A stretch of DNA of 64,000 bases from Methylomonas sp. (GTDB lineage: Bacteria; Pseudomonadota; Gammaproteobacteria; Methylococcales; Methylomonadaceae). The translations under genes were made by a program, and so were the position numbers. The stretch covers positions 1 through 64,000 of the forward strand of contig PESC01000038.1 in assembly GCA_002929135.1 (NCBI GenBank). The letters run 5' to 3'. Position 1 is the stretch's first letter. The number at the start of each line of letters is the position of its first letter. Below are positions 17,228 through 26,853 of this stretch, one piece after another. Below the pieces are notes generated by a model. That model saw nothing but the letters and a program-made list of their open reading frames with translations. It had not been told where the DNA came from and did not search any database.

Positions 17228-18367
17228 TCACCCGAAAAAATACTGCTCTAAGGTCTTGACTATGCGCTGTGCCGCATGGCCATCCCAATACTCCGGTACC
17301 CTGCCCGCTTTGCCGCCGCCCAGTAGAATATCGTCGACACAAGCCATGATTTGATCAGGATCGGTTCCGACGATGGTGTTGGTGCCTTCACTAATCGTGA
17401 TGGGTCGTTCGGTGTTTTCACGCAAAGTGACGCACGGGACGCCCAGCGCGGTGGTTTCTTCCTGCAAGCCACCGGAATCGGTCAGCACGAAGCGGGCCGA
17501 TTGCATCAGGCCGAGAATTTCCAGATAGGCCACCGGCGGCAAGACGATGACATTGTTGGCCGCCAGTTCGTCGAATAATCCGGCATCACGGATTTTTTGT
17601 TGTGTGCGTGGGTGTACGGGAAAGATCACCGGCAATCTGTTACCAATTTTCACGATCACCTGGATCAAACGACTCAAGGTTGCTGCATCGTCGACGTTCG
17701 ATGGCCTGTGCAAGGTCAACAAGGCAAAGCCTTTGTCCTCGATAGCCAAATTGACTTGATAGCGTTCCAGCGTCGTCCTGAAAGGCGTCGCCTGGGCACA
17801 ATTGGCCAGCAGGGTGTCGATCATGACGTTACCTGCGAAATGAATACGACCAGGATCTATGCCTTCCTTAATCAGATTGGTGGCTGCATCGCGTTCGGTT
17901 GTGAACAACAAATCGGAGAGCTGGTCGGTCAATATGCGGTTGATTTCCTCGGGCATCGCCCGATCGAAACTACGCAAACCGGCTTCAACGTGAATGACAG
18001 GAATCTGTTTCTTCACCGCCACCAAACCACAAGCAATGGTGGAATTAACGTCGCCAACCACCAGAACGGCAAACGGCTTGACCTCATCCAGAACCGGCTC
18101 GAAGCGCAGCATGACATTCGCCGTTTGCACCGCATGACTACCGGAACCGACACCCAAATCCTGATCAGGCTCGGGAATGCCCAGTTGCTCGAAAAACGTG
18201 TCTTTCATGGTTTGGTCGTAATGCTGACCGGTATGCACCAGATAAGGCCGAATCCCACCACCCGAATTTTTCAATTGCTTGATGATGGGGGCTATCTTCA
18301 TGAAATTCGGACGCGCACCCACTACGCATATCAGGGTTTTTTCGGCATTATTATTTTGCTTTTCCAT
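17228..18367 (-). CDS. wecB: UDP-N-acetylglucosamine 2-epimerase (non-hydrolysing)
   Basis: This ~379-aa protein interconverts UDP-GlcNAc and UDP-ManNAc. Visible family signatures are VGARPNFMKIAPII at the N-terminus, VHTGQHYD, VHVEAGLRSFDRAMPEEINR in the middle and TDSGGLQEE with LRENTERP near the C-terminus. It most likely supplies ManNAc or a derivative to this exopolysaccharide. I chose the ATG at 18367 (MEKQNN), which overlaps the upstream ATPase gene by 17 bp; an alternative in-frame ATG is at 18379. Confidence 0.92.
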   Translation of the reverse strand: MEKQNNNAEKTLICVVGARPNFMKIAPIIKQLKNSGGGIRPYLVHTGQHYDQTMKDTFFEQLGIPEPDQDLGVGSGSHAVQTANVMLRFEPVLDEVKPFAVLVVGDVNSTIACGLVAVKKQIPVIHVEAGLRSFDRAMPEEINRILTDQLSDLLFTTERDAATNLIKEGIDPGRIHFAGNVMIDTLLANCAQATPFRTTLERYQVNLAIEDKGFALLTLHRPSNVDDAATLSRLIQVIVKIGNRLPVIFPVHPRTQQKIRDAGLFDELAANNVIVLPPVAYLEILGLMQSARFVLTDSGGLQEETTALGVPCVTLRENTERPITISEGTNTIVGTDPDQIMACVDDILLGGGKAGRVPEYWDGHAAQRIVKTLEQYFFG

Positions 18368-19379
18368 CGTAAATATCATCCATATCGAGTTGAATCAGTA
18401 TTGCCTTTCTGAGTAACGCTCTTTCTTTATTCAGCGTACCTTGCAGATTTGACACAGCAGATTCCAGCCGTGCGAGACGTTCATCGAAACTACCGGATTG
18501 CGGTTCGATTGCGATCGAAGTCTGAGGGATATACGCTGGAACAGTGGACGAGTCGGTCGACTCAAGTGCAAACTCGTCCTTTACTTCTGCAATGACTTTA
18601 TTCACCGCATCGGTATCCAGCATCCGTAACTCCTCCAGGAATCCGAATAACAGCAGCCGATCGCACAGCGAATTGATTTTCCTCGGAATGCCTTCGGTAA
18701 AAGCGTGAATGGCTGTGAATACATTGGTTTCGAATTCAGGCGTACCATTCCAGCCTGCTGCTTGCAAACGAAACAGAATGTATTCCTTCATTTCTTCAAT
18801 ATCGAGCGCGTCCAGATGGAAGGTCGAAACCAGCCGTTGTTTGAGCTGCTCCATATCCGGCGAATAAACCGTACGCTTCAGCTCGGGTTGTCCTACCAAA
18901 AACACCTGAAAAACCGATGTGCCATTGACATCAATATTGGTGAGCATGCGCAGTTCTTCGAGTGTCTGCCTAGGGAGGTTTTGGGCTTCGTCAACGATCA
19001 GCAGCAGACGCCGTCCTTCCCTTGCTTTTTCGATGACGAATTGCTCGAAACAGGACAATAAATTGGCTTTGTCATTATGCAGATACTGAAAACCGAACGT
19101 AGAAGCCATCAGGCGCAGAGCATCTTCCGGGCCGACTTGCGATGTCATCATCAAGCCAATCAATAATTTGTCACGATTCAAATTCTTGACCAGATTTCTG
19201 ACCAGCATGGTTTTGCCCGTTCCAGGCACGCCCGTCACCAGCACAAAACCTTCGCCCTGGGTAAGCCCGTAATGCATATACGCCAACGCGCGTTTATGAA
19301 TGGAACTTTGAAAGAAAAAATCGGGATCAGCCGTCAGCTGAAACGGCTTTTTGGTCAGATTGTAAAATCCGTCGTACAT
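18351..19379 (-). CDS. XrtA-associated AAA ATPase (ExeA-like)
   Basis: A ~342-aa ATPase beginning MYDGFYNLTKKPFQLTADPD, the N-terminal signature shared by ExeA/GspA-like ATPases and the PEP-CTERM-associated ATPase. Walker A is GVPGTGKTM and Walker B LLLIVDEAQNL. The C-terminal ~70 residues include a helical segment (RLARLESAVSNLQGTLNKERALL) that probably forms a coiled coil. The ATG at 19379 gives the family N-terminus and is preferred over 19391. In XrtA loci this gene stands between wecB and the outer-membrane protein gene, as here. It may power assembly or export, but the mechanism is unknown. Confidence 0.86.
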   Translation of the reverse strand: MYDGFYNLTKKPFQLTADPDFFFQSSIHKRALAYMHYGLTQGEGFVLVTGVPGTGKTMLVRNLVKNLNRDKLLIGLMMTSQVGPEDALRLMASTFGFQYLHNDKANLLSCFEQFVIEKAREGRRLLLIVDEAQNLPRQTLEELRMLTNIDVNGTSVFQVFLVGQPELKRTVYSPDMEQLKQRLVSTFHLDALDIEEMKEYILFRLQAAGWNGTPEFETNVFTAIHAFTEGIPRKINSLCDRLLLFGFLEELRMLDTDAVNKVIAEVKDEFALESTDSSTVPAYIPQTSIAIEPQSGSFDERLARLESAVSNLQGTLNKERALLRKAILIQLDMDDIYDGKAK

Positions 19380-19394
19380 CAAGAAATCCAAATT

Positions 19395-20927
19395 TTAAAA
19401 TTGCACTGCAAAATTTGCAGTTGCACGGTTTTCAGTGAAATCGAAACCCGATGTATCGGAAGATTGGTTGATATGCCGAAGTTCAAGTCGGGTGTTCATC
19501 AGCGAGGGTCGACCCCAATTGACAGGTATGGATCGGGTCACCCCCAGGGCCAGATCGTAGCGATTATTATCTGACGCCACGCCTTCCGTCGCTTGCCACG
19601 ATGGCTGAAAATAAAAATTCAACCGCGGCTGAAACTGCCAGGCCCAACTCCCTGTGGCGCCATAAGTCATGTCGTCGTTTGCTTGTAATTCGTATAGCCG
19701 CCGCTCGTTATGCAGTCCAGCGGAATAGGTGCTTTTACCAGTCGTGTAAGAAAATGTCAGATCCCCACGCTTTCTGACGATGACATCATCAACCAGGTTC
19801 GGCAGGGTTGGATTAAAACCAGGTGGCAATATCACCGGATTATTCGGATTGCCGAATACATTTTGTTGAAATAAAACCTGCTGGACAGTGACGGTTTCCT
19901 GAAAATACCTGAACCCTATCGTCGCCTGATTCAACCAATAATTAAAGTTGGCATCCCAGGAGCTGCCGGTATTGAGGCCAACCTCTTTATATCGGTAGGT
20001 AATTGTTGAACTTAATCTTGTCGATGGATTAGCCACCAGAGTAACATGACTATTATTACCCAAGCCTACTTCCAAAGAATACCAGAGACTCGGCTGCCAC
20101 CGACCGCCCAGCGTGTAATGAAAACCATTCCTTATTCTACCCGCTTGAGTCGCAAATGAATTGTCATCAAAACCGCCCGAAGCAAAAACATTGAAATTCC
20201 GGTTAATGAAGTAACGCAAATTACCCGTGTATTGTTCAAAGGTAACATTCCGCCCCGATTCACGATTTTGATCCTGTCCGGAATAGTTCAAACCCCACAT
20301 AACCCTGTTGAACTTGCTCCCACTTGTCAAACCCGCTTGGCGTGTATAACTTTCGGAATCCGAAATCAAATTACCTAGCAAAGCGTTATTTACCAAATCA
20401 ATTTCGTTATTGAAACTTGAATGCTGATAACCCATTCTGAACAAGCCCGTGGCATACTGACCAAAACGCGGCGTCCAGAAAGGAGAAATACTGAAGTTTT
20501 GGACGGTTGATCTATTTCTCTGTCCTGACAAGTTATCGGTTGCTATCAGCGCATTATTGATATTCTGCTGACTGATTGATGCTGTACTATCGACAAACAA
20601 CTGGTTACGCACAAGTTGATAAAAGGTTTGCATTTGCAACTGATGATTGATATCGATTGCATCGCTGGCACCGGCGTTATGCAGCCCTTGTAACCTGTAA
20701 CGCAAATTACTGCTTCCCCATGGCGATACGCCAAAAACCGACATGCCTGGCGCCACCTCAGTAACGAAACCACTTTTTTTCGCGTTATCGGATAAATTCA
20801 AGTTATCGGAAAACATCTCGGTCAACGACAGACTTGGAGCCAGCATCCAGTCAAGCGCAACCACCTGTTCTGCGTTAGCTAATAAAAAAATTATCGATAC
20901 GCCAATATATCGCTGATTATTACGCAA
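19395..20927 (-). CDS. XrtA-associated outer-membrane beta-barrel protein (TIGR03016 type)
   Basis: The 510-aa protein has a signal peptide (VSIIFLLANAEQVVA) followed by LDWMLAPSLSLTEMFSDNLNL. Many alternating hydrophobic/polar stretches rich in Tyr, Asn and Arg follow, and it ends with an aromatic residue (..TANFAVQF), as outer-membrane barrels do. This matches the PEP-CTERM-associated outer-membrane family. It may form the export channel for the polysaccharide. The start is a TTG at 20927 with GGTGG about six bases upstream; no ATG gives a complete signal peptide. Confidence 0.82.
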   Translation of the reverse strand: MRNNQRYIGVSIIFLLANAEQVVALDWMLAPSLSLTEMFSDNLNLSDNAKKSGFVTEVAPGMSVFGVSPWGSSNLRYRLQGLHNAGASDAIDINHQLQMQTFYQLVRNQLFVDSTASISQQNINNALIATDNLSGQRNRSTVQNFSISPFWTPRFGQYATGLFRMGYQHSSFNNEIDLVNNALLGNLISDSESYTRQAGLTSGSKFNRVMWGLNYSGQDQNRESGRNVTFEQYTGNLRYFINRNFNVFASGGFDDNSFATQAGRIRNGFHYTLGGRWQPSLWYSLEVGLGNNSHVTLVANPSTRLSSTITYRYKEVGLNTGSSWDANFNYWLNQATIGFRYFQETVTVQQVLFQQNVFGNPNNPVILPPGFNPTLPNLVDDVIVRKRGDLTFSYTTGKSTYSAGLHNERRLYELQANDDMTYGATGSWAWQFQPRLNFYFQPSWQATEGVASDNNRYDLALGVTRSIPVNWGRPSLMNTRLELRHINQSSDTSGFDFTENRATANFAVQF

Positions 20928-20942
20928 TCAAAACCACCAAAA

Positions 20943-21827
20943 TCATTGACCGTACTTACCGTAACCGTAGTGATACCCATAAATATCGATATCTTTTTGG
21001 GTTTTATTGAGCAGTGTCATTACGACATCGCAATGACTTAACTTCGCAATCGAATCGTTGACAACAGCCTGAGGCGTTTCTTCTGCCGCGATGACCAAAA
21101 CGACTTGTCCCACCAATTCGGCAAGAACCTGTGCTTGGGTTGCCACCAACAGTGGCGGCGAATCGAAAATAACAATTCTATCCTTATAACGTCGACTCAC
21201 CTCGTCTGCAAACAGATACATCCGCTGACTGGATAACAACTCCGTTGAGAACTTATGTCGCTTACCTGCCGGAATAACACTCAAGCTGGCAAGATCGGTT
21301 TTAAGAAGTATGTCTTTGAAATTGACCTTGTCGTCTTCCAGGTATTCAATAAGACCTGGCGACTGCTTTATTCCCAGATATTTAGAAATACTTGGCTTTT
21401 CAACATCAGCATCGATCAACAGAACTTTTTTGTCCAGTTCATTGGCAATACTGAGCGCCAGGTTGATCGACACGAAGGTTTTACCTTCACCAGGCAAGCT
21501 ACTGCAAATCAGTATCAGATTCGATCTCGATATTCGGTTGGCTTCAGAACCCTGAATATTGTTCATCAGCGGTCTTTTGATAACCCTGAACTCTTCTGCT
21601 AATTGTGACTTGGTATTGGTTCTATCGATAAAACCATTGTTTTCCAATAATGCCCAATCTATCGACACCAACTGATCGGCATCATGCTGACGCTCTTTAT
21701 TATCGACGTGGCTATTGGTAAAAGCTGTATCAATTCTAACCTGTTGCAATACCTCATGCTCGTTCGATATTGTTACCAACTCGTCTTGCTTACCCGCTTT
21801 CTTAAGTGCATTTTCAATAATGCTCAT
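20943..21827 (-). CDS. XrtA-associated tyrosine autokinase (CpsD/Wzc kinase domain)
   Basis: A 294-aa BY-kinase. It starts MSIIENALKKAGKQ, the usual N-terminus of the PEP-CTERM-associated kinases. Walker A is SSLPGEGKTFVSINLA, Walker A' is VLLIDADVEKP, and Walker B is RIVIFDSPPLL. The C-terminal tail has a tyrosine cluster (YGYHYGYGKYGQ), the expected autophosphorylation site. It should work with the chain-length protein encoded 14 bp upstream to control polymer length. The ATG at 21827 is used although the frame is open to 21917. Confidence 0.9.
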   Translation of the reverse strand: MSIIENALKKAGKQDELVTISNEHEVLQQVRIDTAFTNSHVDNKERQHDADQLVSIDWALLENNGFIDRTNTKSQLAEEFRVIKRPLMNNIQGSEANRISRSNLILICSSLPGEGKTFVSINLALSIANELDKKVLLIDADVEKPSISKYLGIKQSPGLIEYLEDDKVNFKDILLKTDLASLSVIPAGKRHKFSTELLSSQRMYLFADEVSRRYKDRIVIFDSPPLLVATQAQVLAELVGQVVLVIAAEETPQAVVNDSIAKLSHCDVVMTLLNKTQKDIDIYGYHYGYGKYGQ

Positions 21828-21841
21828 CGTTACCACACAGA

Positions 21842-23380
21842 TTATTTCAGGAACTCTGACAACATGAACATCGTATAACCCGCCAAGAGTAACGATACTG
21901 CTGAAATCATAATCCAATCTTTATTGACCGCCGTACGGTTGACGACATTCGTCATTGATACTGCGCCCAATGAAGGCAAGCCAGTTACAACTCTAACCTG
22001 GCGTACCGACATGAAAACCGGCTTTATGAAGTAAATCAAAAATGCCACGGCAAAGCCTAAAATCAAGCTTGCCAAAAAAATCAATGAATAAAAAAGTTTT
22101 CTGTTGGGCGATGTTGGCGCTGCGGCCCGGCTGGGTGGATCGGCTATTCTGAATTTCAAACGCGAGGTTTGATCGTCGACTTTTTCGGTAATTCTCGCCT
22201 GCTCACGACGCTCCAGCAAGTCGGTAAACTTTGCACTGATAGTTTCATAGTCCCTGTTGAGATTTTTCATCTCGGTTTCGATGTTCAACCTTTCGTTAAA
22301 ACCCAGCTCAAGCACTTTGATCCTCTCCTTTATGGAGTCAACCAAGGCTTGCGCCGATGCCACTTCCGCCTGTGAATTATCGAAGCCCATTTTCAACGCT
22401 TGAACGTAGGGATTAGCCATTTTCTTTGGACTAATAACATCAACTTCATTAATATCTTTCTCAGGAACAACGGGTTCTTGTTTTTTGGCTTCGTCCTGTA
22501 AAGTCTTTATGAGTTTATCAATTTCGACGATCTCGGGATGGCGTTCGGTATACTTCAGCAACAAGTCGGTACGTCTCGATTTCAAAGTTTCGATTCGCCC
22601 ATCTTCCGAACTAACCACTTGAGGCAAATTACCTACACCCCAATCCTCGTCAGACCCCTGTACATCACTAACCTGCTCAGCAAGAACATCGCGTCTTGAA
22701 GCAGCTTGTTGCAATGTAGTATCGGCATCTTGCAACTGCTCCTTCATCCGCTGCAAAACCTGAAACTGGCCATCATCACTGAGCAAATCCAGATTGGAGC
22801 GTTTGAAGTCTTCTTTTGCTTTTTCAGCCTCCTGCAATCGAACTTCATATTCCCGAATTTGCTGTTCTATGAACTTTTGCGCATCGGTTGCATCCGCCAA
22901 TGCCTTACCTTGAGTTTGCTCGGAAAACACTGTAAGCACCGCTTGCACCACGCTTTTTGCTACATCAGGACTAGTCGCTGAGTAGCCTATATCAAAAATA
23001 TCCCTGTCTCTTGCAGCCGTTATGGTTATATCTTTTTTCAACTTTTCGATCATCTCGGCACTAACTTTACCGTCAGGCACGCTCAACTTCAGATCAGATA
23101 ACTCGACAATTTTTTCCAGATTAGGTCGCGTAAACATCAACTGCTGAATGATGCGAATCAATGCCGACACATCAGGCTCGATCACCATTCCTCTCATCAA
23201 TGGCCTGAGTATGGTAGATGAGTCTATATGAACTTTTGCCTTGGATTCATATTTATCAGGCATCGTCAGCACAAAAAGCCAAGCGCCAATACTGACTATA
23301 AACGCCAGAACAACGGCAACACGCCTATACTTAAGCGTACCTTTCAAATAAAAATAAACTTCTGTTAATTCTTGTTGCAT
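21842..23380 (-). CDS. XrtA-associated chain-length determinant (Wzz/PCP family)
   Basis: The 512-aa protein has one transmembrane segment near residues 25-45 (VAVVLAFIVSIGAWLFVLTM) and another near 415-440 (LFYSLIFLASLILGFAVAFLIYF). A long periplasmic part with coiled-coil helices between them is rich in Glu, Lys and Gln. A third hydrophobic helix (WIMISAVSLLLAGYTMFML) lies at the C-terminus. The proline-rich stretch RIADPPSRAAAPTSPNR before the second segment is typical of the polysaccharide co-polymerase family. The ATG at 23380 (MQQELTEVY) matches the family N-terminus. It sets chain length together with the tyrosine kinase. Confidence 0.88.
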   Translation of the reverse strand: MQQELTEVYFYLKGTLKYRRVAVVLAFIVSIGAWLFVLTMPDKYESKAKVHIDSSTILRPLMRGMVIEPDVSALIRIIQQLMFTRPNLEKIVELSDLKLSVPDGKVSAEMIEKLKKDITITAARDRDIFDIGYSATSPDVAKSVVQAVLTVFSEQTQGKALADATDAQKFIEQQIREYEVRLQEAEKAKEDFKRSNLDLLSDDGQFQVLQRMKEQLQDADTTLQQAASRRDVLAEQVSDVQGSDEDWGVGNLPQVVSSEDGRIETLKSRRTDLLLKYTERHPEIVEIDKLIKTLQDEAKKQEPVVPEKDINEVDVISPKKMANPYVQALKMGFDNSQAEVASAQALVDSIKERIKVLELGFNERLNIETEMKNLNRDYETISAKFTDLLERREQARITEKVDDQTSRLKFRIADPPSRAAAPTSPNRKLFYSLIFLASLILGFAVAFLIYFIKPVFMSVRQVRVVTGLPSLGAVSMTNVVNRTAVNKDWIMISAVSLLLAGYTMFMLSEFLK

Positions 23381-23456
23381 GTAAACCCAATAAATCAACC
23401 AAAATAAAAATCGATAGCCCAATATTCTTTAAAGCCGCGATAATAACAGAACCATT

Positions 23457-23546
23457 GTAACCGCTCAGCCCCCCGTCTATTTTATTTCCTCACCCTAGGC
23501 ATCTCCCACAGGGAGAGGGGATTTAAGGTGGGGGCTGAACGGTTAC
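23457..23546. repeat. Long inverted repeat upstream of the chain-length gene
   Basis: The arms gtaaccgctcagccccc (23457-23473) and gggggctgaacggttac (23530-23546) are complementary over 17 bases with one mismatch. Between them is a second, smaller palindromic string (catctcccacagggagaggg) of the same kind as at 12.7 kb. The 280-bp gap 23381-23660 contains nothing else I can identify apart from the presumed transcription start for the downstream genes. It looks like a dispersed palindromic element and might end transcription between the export and chain-length genes, although no T-run follows either arm. Confidence 0.75.
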
Positions 23547-23660
23547 GAACCATTCAACAAGAAATCTGCTCAAATTATTTTAAAAATTCTAATTGCACGT
23601 TTCGACTTTGTAGCCAATAGTATCCAATGCGCTTGCACAGACTTACCTTACGCTAGCAAT

Positions 23661-24356
23661 TTAGAAAAACGCATCAGGTATAATCAGAATGTCGCCTGGC
23701 ATCATCAATACGTTTGCAGACAAATCTGCGTTATCGATGAGATCATCAATACGAACACCGTAAGCTTTCAATTCGCCATTCATTTCACGAACGACTCGCG
23801 CACGATTGCCATCGGCAAACTGCGCCAATCCTATTTGGATAACAACATCAAGTAGTGTCATGCCCCGTTCATAAGGGATAGCCTGTCCTTGGTAGCGCCC
23901 CATACCACCACCCATACCACCACCCATACCACCACCCATACCACCACCCATACCACCACCCATACCACCACCCATACCACCACCCATACCACCACCGCCA
24001 ATTCGACCGATAACTCTGATTTGCTGATCCTTTATCCCTTTGAACCCCGATACCATCACAACCACCTGAGGGCTTTTGACGTAAGTAGCCAAAACACCTT
24101 CTATATCTCTAGCTAATTGATAAGGTGTTTTACCACTGGCAAGCAACTCTTCTACTAATGGAACGGTAATTTTGCCGTCAGGACGAACGGGGGCGCTGGT
24201 GGATAACTCAGGATTTCCCCAAACGAAAATGTTTACTGAATCACCAGGACCAATCTGATAGGTATAGTCAGCCGATTGCTGCACATCTTCCAATAACGGA
24301 ACACCGCATCCAACAAAACACAGGGTTAAACAAATCAAGAACAATCGTAAAACCAT
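23661..24356 (-). CDS. Polysaccharide export lipoprotein (XrtA-associated, Wza-like) with (GGGM)8 insert
   Basis: A 231-aa outer-membrane polysaccharide export protein. The signal ends in a lipobox (LCFVGC, Cys17). The poly_export domain follows with YTYQIGPGDSVNIFVWGNPELS and VRPDGKITVPLVEEL. The SLBB-like part (IPYERGMTLLDVVIQIGLAQFADGNR) is split from the first domain by a pure glycine/methionine stretch, (GGGM) repeated eight times at about residues 121-152. Relatives have only a short linker here. The insert comes from eight identical 12-bp units (23901-23996). It presumably sits in the periplasm next to the chain-length protein. Confidence 0.88.
   Translation of the reverse strand: MVLRLFLICLTLCFVGCGVPLLEDVQQSADYTYQIGPGDSVNIFVWGNPELSTSAPVRPDGKITVPLVEELLASGKTPYQLARDIEGVLATYVKSPQVVVMVSGFKGIKDQQIRVIGRIGGGGMGGGMGGGMGGGMGGGMGGGMGGGMGGGMGRYQGQAIPYERGMTLLDVVIQIGLAQFADGNRARVVREMNGELKAYGVRIDDLIDNADLSANVLMMPGDILIIPDAFF
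23901..23996. repeat. Eight perfect 12-bp tandem repeats inside the export gene
   Basis: The unit cataccaccacc occurs eight times without any base change. Read on the minus strand each unit encodes Gly-Gly-Gly-Met. The unit length is a multiple of three, so copy-number changes would lengthen or shorten the protein without breaking the frame. Complete identity, including third codon positions, points to recent expansion by slippage. Confidence 0.97.
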
Positions 24357-24403
24357 TTTGTTTTATCCTAAGCAAAAGTTATTGAAAATCTGACCATGGA
24401 AAG

Positions 24404-26797
24404 TCACTTACCTGCTAATTCACTCAAAAGCTGTTTTGCCTTCTCTTTGCCAACAAAATTCCGTTGGAGTTTTTCTGATAACGCAATGGCTTGTTTGAAC
24501 TCGGCCATTGCAGTTGCCTTGTTGCCGTTATTCAAATAAGCCACACCTAGGTGATACCTAATTTCAGGCACCTTAGGATCCTTCAAAAGCAGTGATTCAA
24601 GTACTTTAATCCCCTCAGTGACATTACCAGACTTCACAAGCGACCAAGCGTAGGTGTCAAGGAAATATAGATTATCGGAATCCTTGAAGTTTTCCACCAA
24701 TTTCACTGCCGCAGGAATATCCTCGGGTTTACCAAAATCCAACAGCAATGACGCGAGATTATTCGCTGCCAACGCGAAATCAGGATTGCTCTGAAGCAAC
24801 TTCTCATAGACACGACGGGCATTGACAATATCGCCAGTCTGTTCATAGGCGCCAGCTAAAGCCATGGATAACTGCAGATTATTCGGATGCACATCCAAAC
24901 CCTTTAGATAAACCTCTTTAGCGCCCTCTACGCTTTTACGGATTAACGCCTCGACTTTGGCAAGCGCCATATACAACGCCGCAGAATTAGGCTGGTCGGT
25001 TTCTATTTGTTGATTCAACAAGACCTTGGCCTTGGCGAGTTCGTTATTGGCAACATACAAATCAGCCAGGACACCGACGACTGCCAAACTATCGGGATGC
25101 TTTTTGCGCAAGGATTCGAAAAACACGATCGATTTATCCCTGGCATTCAAGCCTTCATAACATTTTGCAATATTGACAAGTGCGTTCACATCATTGGGAT
25201 GTTCAGCAATCACTGACTGATAAAGCTTGATGGCCTCATTGAACTGGCCTTTGCTTTGATGGATATTGGCCTGGAGATAGACAGGAATCATCCTGTTCTT
25301 CGAAAACAACGCGATACGCCGCACTGTTTCTTGAGCATCATCCCACCGTTTTTCAGCAATATCGAGGTCGACCTTTGCCGTCAAAAGTACAACTTGATTA
25401 GGTTTTGCCTGTAACGCCTTTTCAAGATATTGTCTTGCAACATCTTTTTGATTGGCTTGAAGATAATTGCTATAAACCGGCATCAAAGCGGCAATATTGG
25501 CGGGATTGATTTCCAATGCCTGCTTGAAATTTTTATCGGCTAATTTTTGGTCTTTTTTCAGCTGATGAGACTGGCCCAAAACAGTAAATACTGCATCGGA
25601 TTTGTCGTTACTCCACGCCAACTTGTTCAGAAATTCGATGGCCTCATCGACTTTCTGCTGACTAAGTAAAAGTCTGGCTTTCAACAAATTGGCATCCAGA
25701 AACTCCGGATTAACTGCCAGAATCTCCGAAAGAGATTTTTCAACTGCTTGGAAGTCTTTCTGTACAAGCGCCATTTCTGCCAACAATGTTTTAGCAGTCA
25801 ATCCAGCATCCGAATCCAAGGCTTTTTTGACGATCGACTCAAGTCCTCTTCGACCTTGCTCGCCATAGCCTGACGACAACATCCACTTCGACAATTCAAG
25901 CATTTGCTTGGGCTGGGAATCAGTCAGCGATAGTATGCGTTCAAGTTCGGCAGGAACCTTGTCTTTCAGCTTCGCATTCAGAAACTCCAGCAGAATAATT
26001 TTTGGCTCGACGGCGTCAGCCTTGTTTTCTGCCATACCACGTAACAAAGCTTCTGCCTCAGGCAATTTATCCGTCATCGAATAAATCGACGCCAAACTCA
26101 ATTTGAAATTATCGACATCAGGATACAGTTCGACCAATGCTCGATAGTCTTCGAGGACGGAGGTTATATCGTTATTTTTGGTATGGATTTTGACCTTGAA
26201 CATCCTCAAAGGCAGGTTTTTGTGGTCTTTCTCCAAACCTTTTTCCGCAAAATTTAGTGCATTCACCAAATCATCTCGTTGAAAAGCAAATGCGGCTTTC
26301 AAAGACAATGCGTCGATATTGTCTGGCGTATGGGAAAGAACCTGATCGACGAGAGATTCTGCCTCCTCATTCTTGTTTTGGCGCATGAAAACCGATGCTC
26401 TGAGCAGTTTCGCTTCGGCGTCATCCGGATTGGCTGCGCTGATCAAATCGGCTTGTTTGAGACTGTCTTCGAGTTCACCAAACAATAAATGCACCTTGCC
26501 GAGCTTACGATGCGCATCCATCAGATTGGCATCAAGTTCGACAGCTTTCAGCAAGTTCTGCCTCATCGACTTGAAATTGTTATTTTTTTCGTCAAGCAAA
26601 GCCATGTAGTAATAAGTCTCTGCCTGCTTGTTGTCACTTTGAGCAGCAGTTTTGAGTTCGAGTATGGCCTTCGCGTATTCACCTTGGTCAAAAAGCGCCT
26701 TGCCTTTTTCTAGGTGCGCCTTTGCCGCCTCCTCTGGGGACTGGCAACCCACCGTGGCAATCAACATACCCAGCAAAAGACATGTAGAACTTTTCAT
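24404..26797 (-). CDS. prsT: PEP-CTERM system TPR-repeat lipoprotein
   Basis: This ~797-aa lipoprotein starts MKSSTCLLLGMLIATVGCQS with the lipobox TVGC. Nearly the whole remainder consists of tetratricopeptide-type helix pairs with recurring patterns such as AxxxLxKAL..NP and YxxAIxxY. The length and start (AKAHLEKGKALFDQGEYAKA) agree with the PrsT family that accompanies exosortase A systems. It probably serves as a periplasmic scaffold for polysaccharide assembly or export. The ATG at 26797 is preferred over the one at 26818, because only a short non-lipoprotein extension is lost. Confidence 0.92.
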   Translation of the reverse strand: MKSSTCLLLGMLIATVGCQSPEEAAKAHLEKGKALFDQGEYAKAILELKTAAQSDNKQAETYYYMALLDEKNNNFKSMRQNLLKAVELDANLMDAHRKLGKVHLLFGELEDSLKQADLISAANPDDAEAKLLRASVFMRQNKNEEAESLVDQVLSHTPDNIDALSLKAAFAFQRDDLVNALNFAEKGLEKDHKNLPLRMFKVKIHTKNNDITSVLEDYRALVELYPDVDNFKLSLASIYSMTDKLPEAEALLRGMAENKADAVEPKIILLEFLNAKLKDKVPAELERILSLTDSQPKQMLELSKWMLSSGYGEQGRRGLESIVKKALDSDAGLTAKTLLAEMALVQKDFQAVEKSLSEILAVNPEFLDANLLKARLLLSQQKVDEAIEFLNKLAWSNDKSDAVFTVLGQSHQLKKDQKLADKNFKQALEINPANIAALMPVYSNYLQANQKDVARQYLEKALQAKPNQVVLLTAKVDLDIAEKRWDDAQETVRRIALFSKNRMIPVYLQANIHQSKGQFNEAIKLYQSVIAEHPNDVNALVNIAKCYEGLNARDKSIVFFESLRKKHPDSLAVVGVLADLYVANNELAKAKVLLNQQIETDQPNSAALYMALAKVEALIRKSVEGAKEVYLKGLDVHPNNLQLSMALAGAYEQTGDIVNARRVYEKLLQSNPDFALAANNLASLLLDFGKPEDIPAAVKLVENFKDSDNLYFLDTYAWSLVKSGNVTEGIKVLESLLLKDPKVPEIRYHLGVAYLNNGNKATAMAEFKQAIALSEKLQRNFVGKEKAKQLLSELAGK

Positions 26798-26853
26798 ACT
26801 AAACCTATTTGAACCCATTGATTTGAATACCTAAAACAGCAAATACAACACTA

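Noticed and set aside
23889..24000. Direct repeats resembling a short CRISPR or minisatellite
   Set aside because: The 12-bp units are contiguous without spacers and are in frame inside the export gene, so they are a coding tandem repeat.
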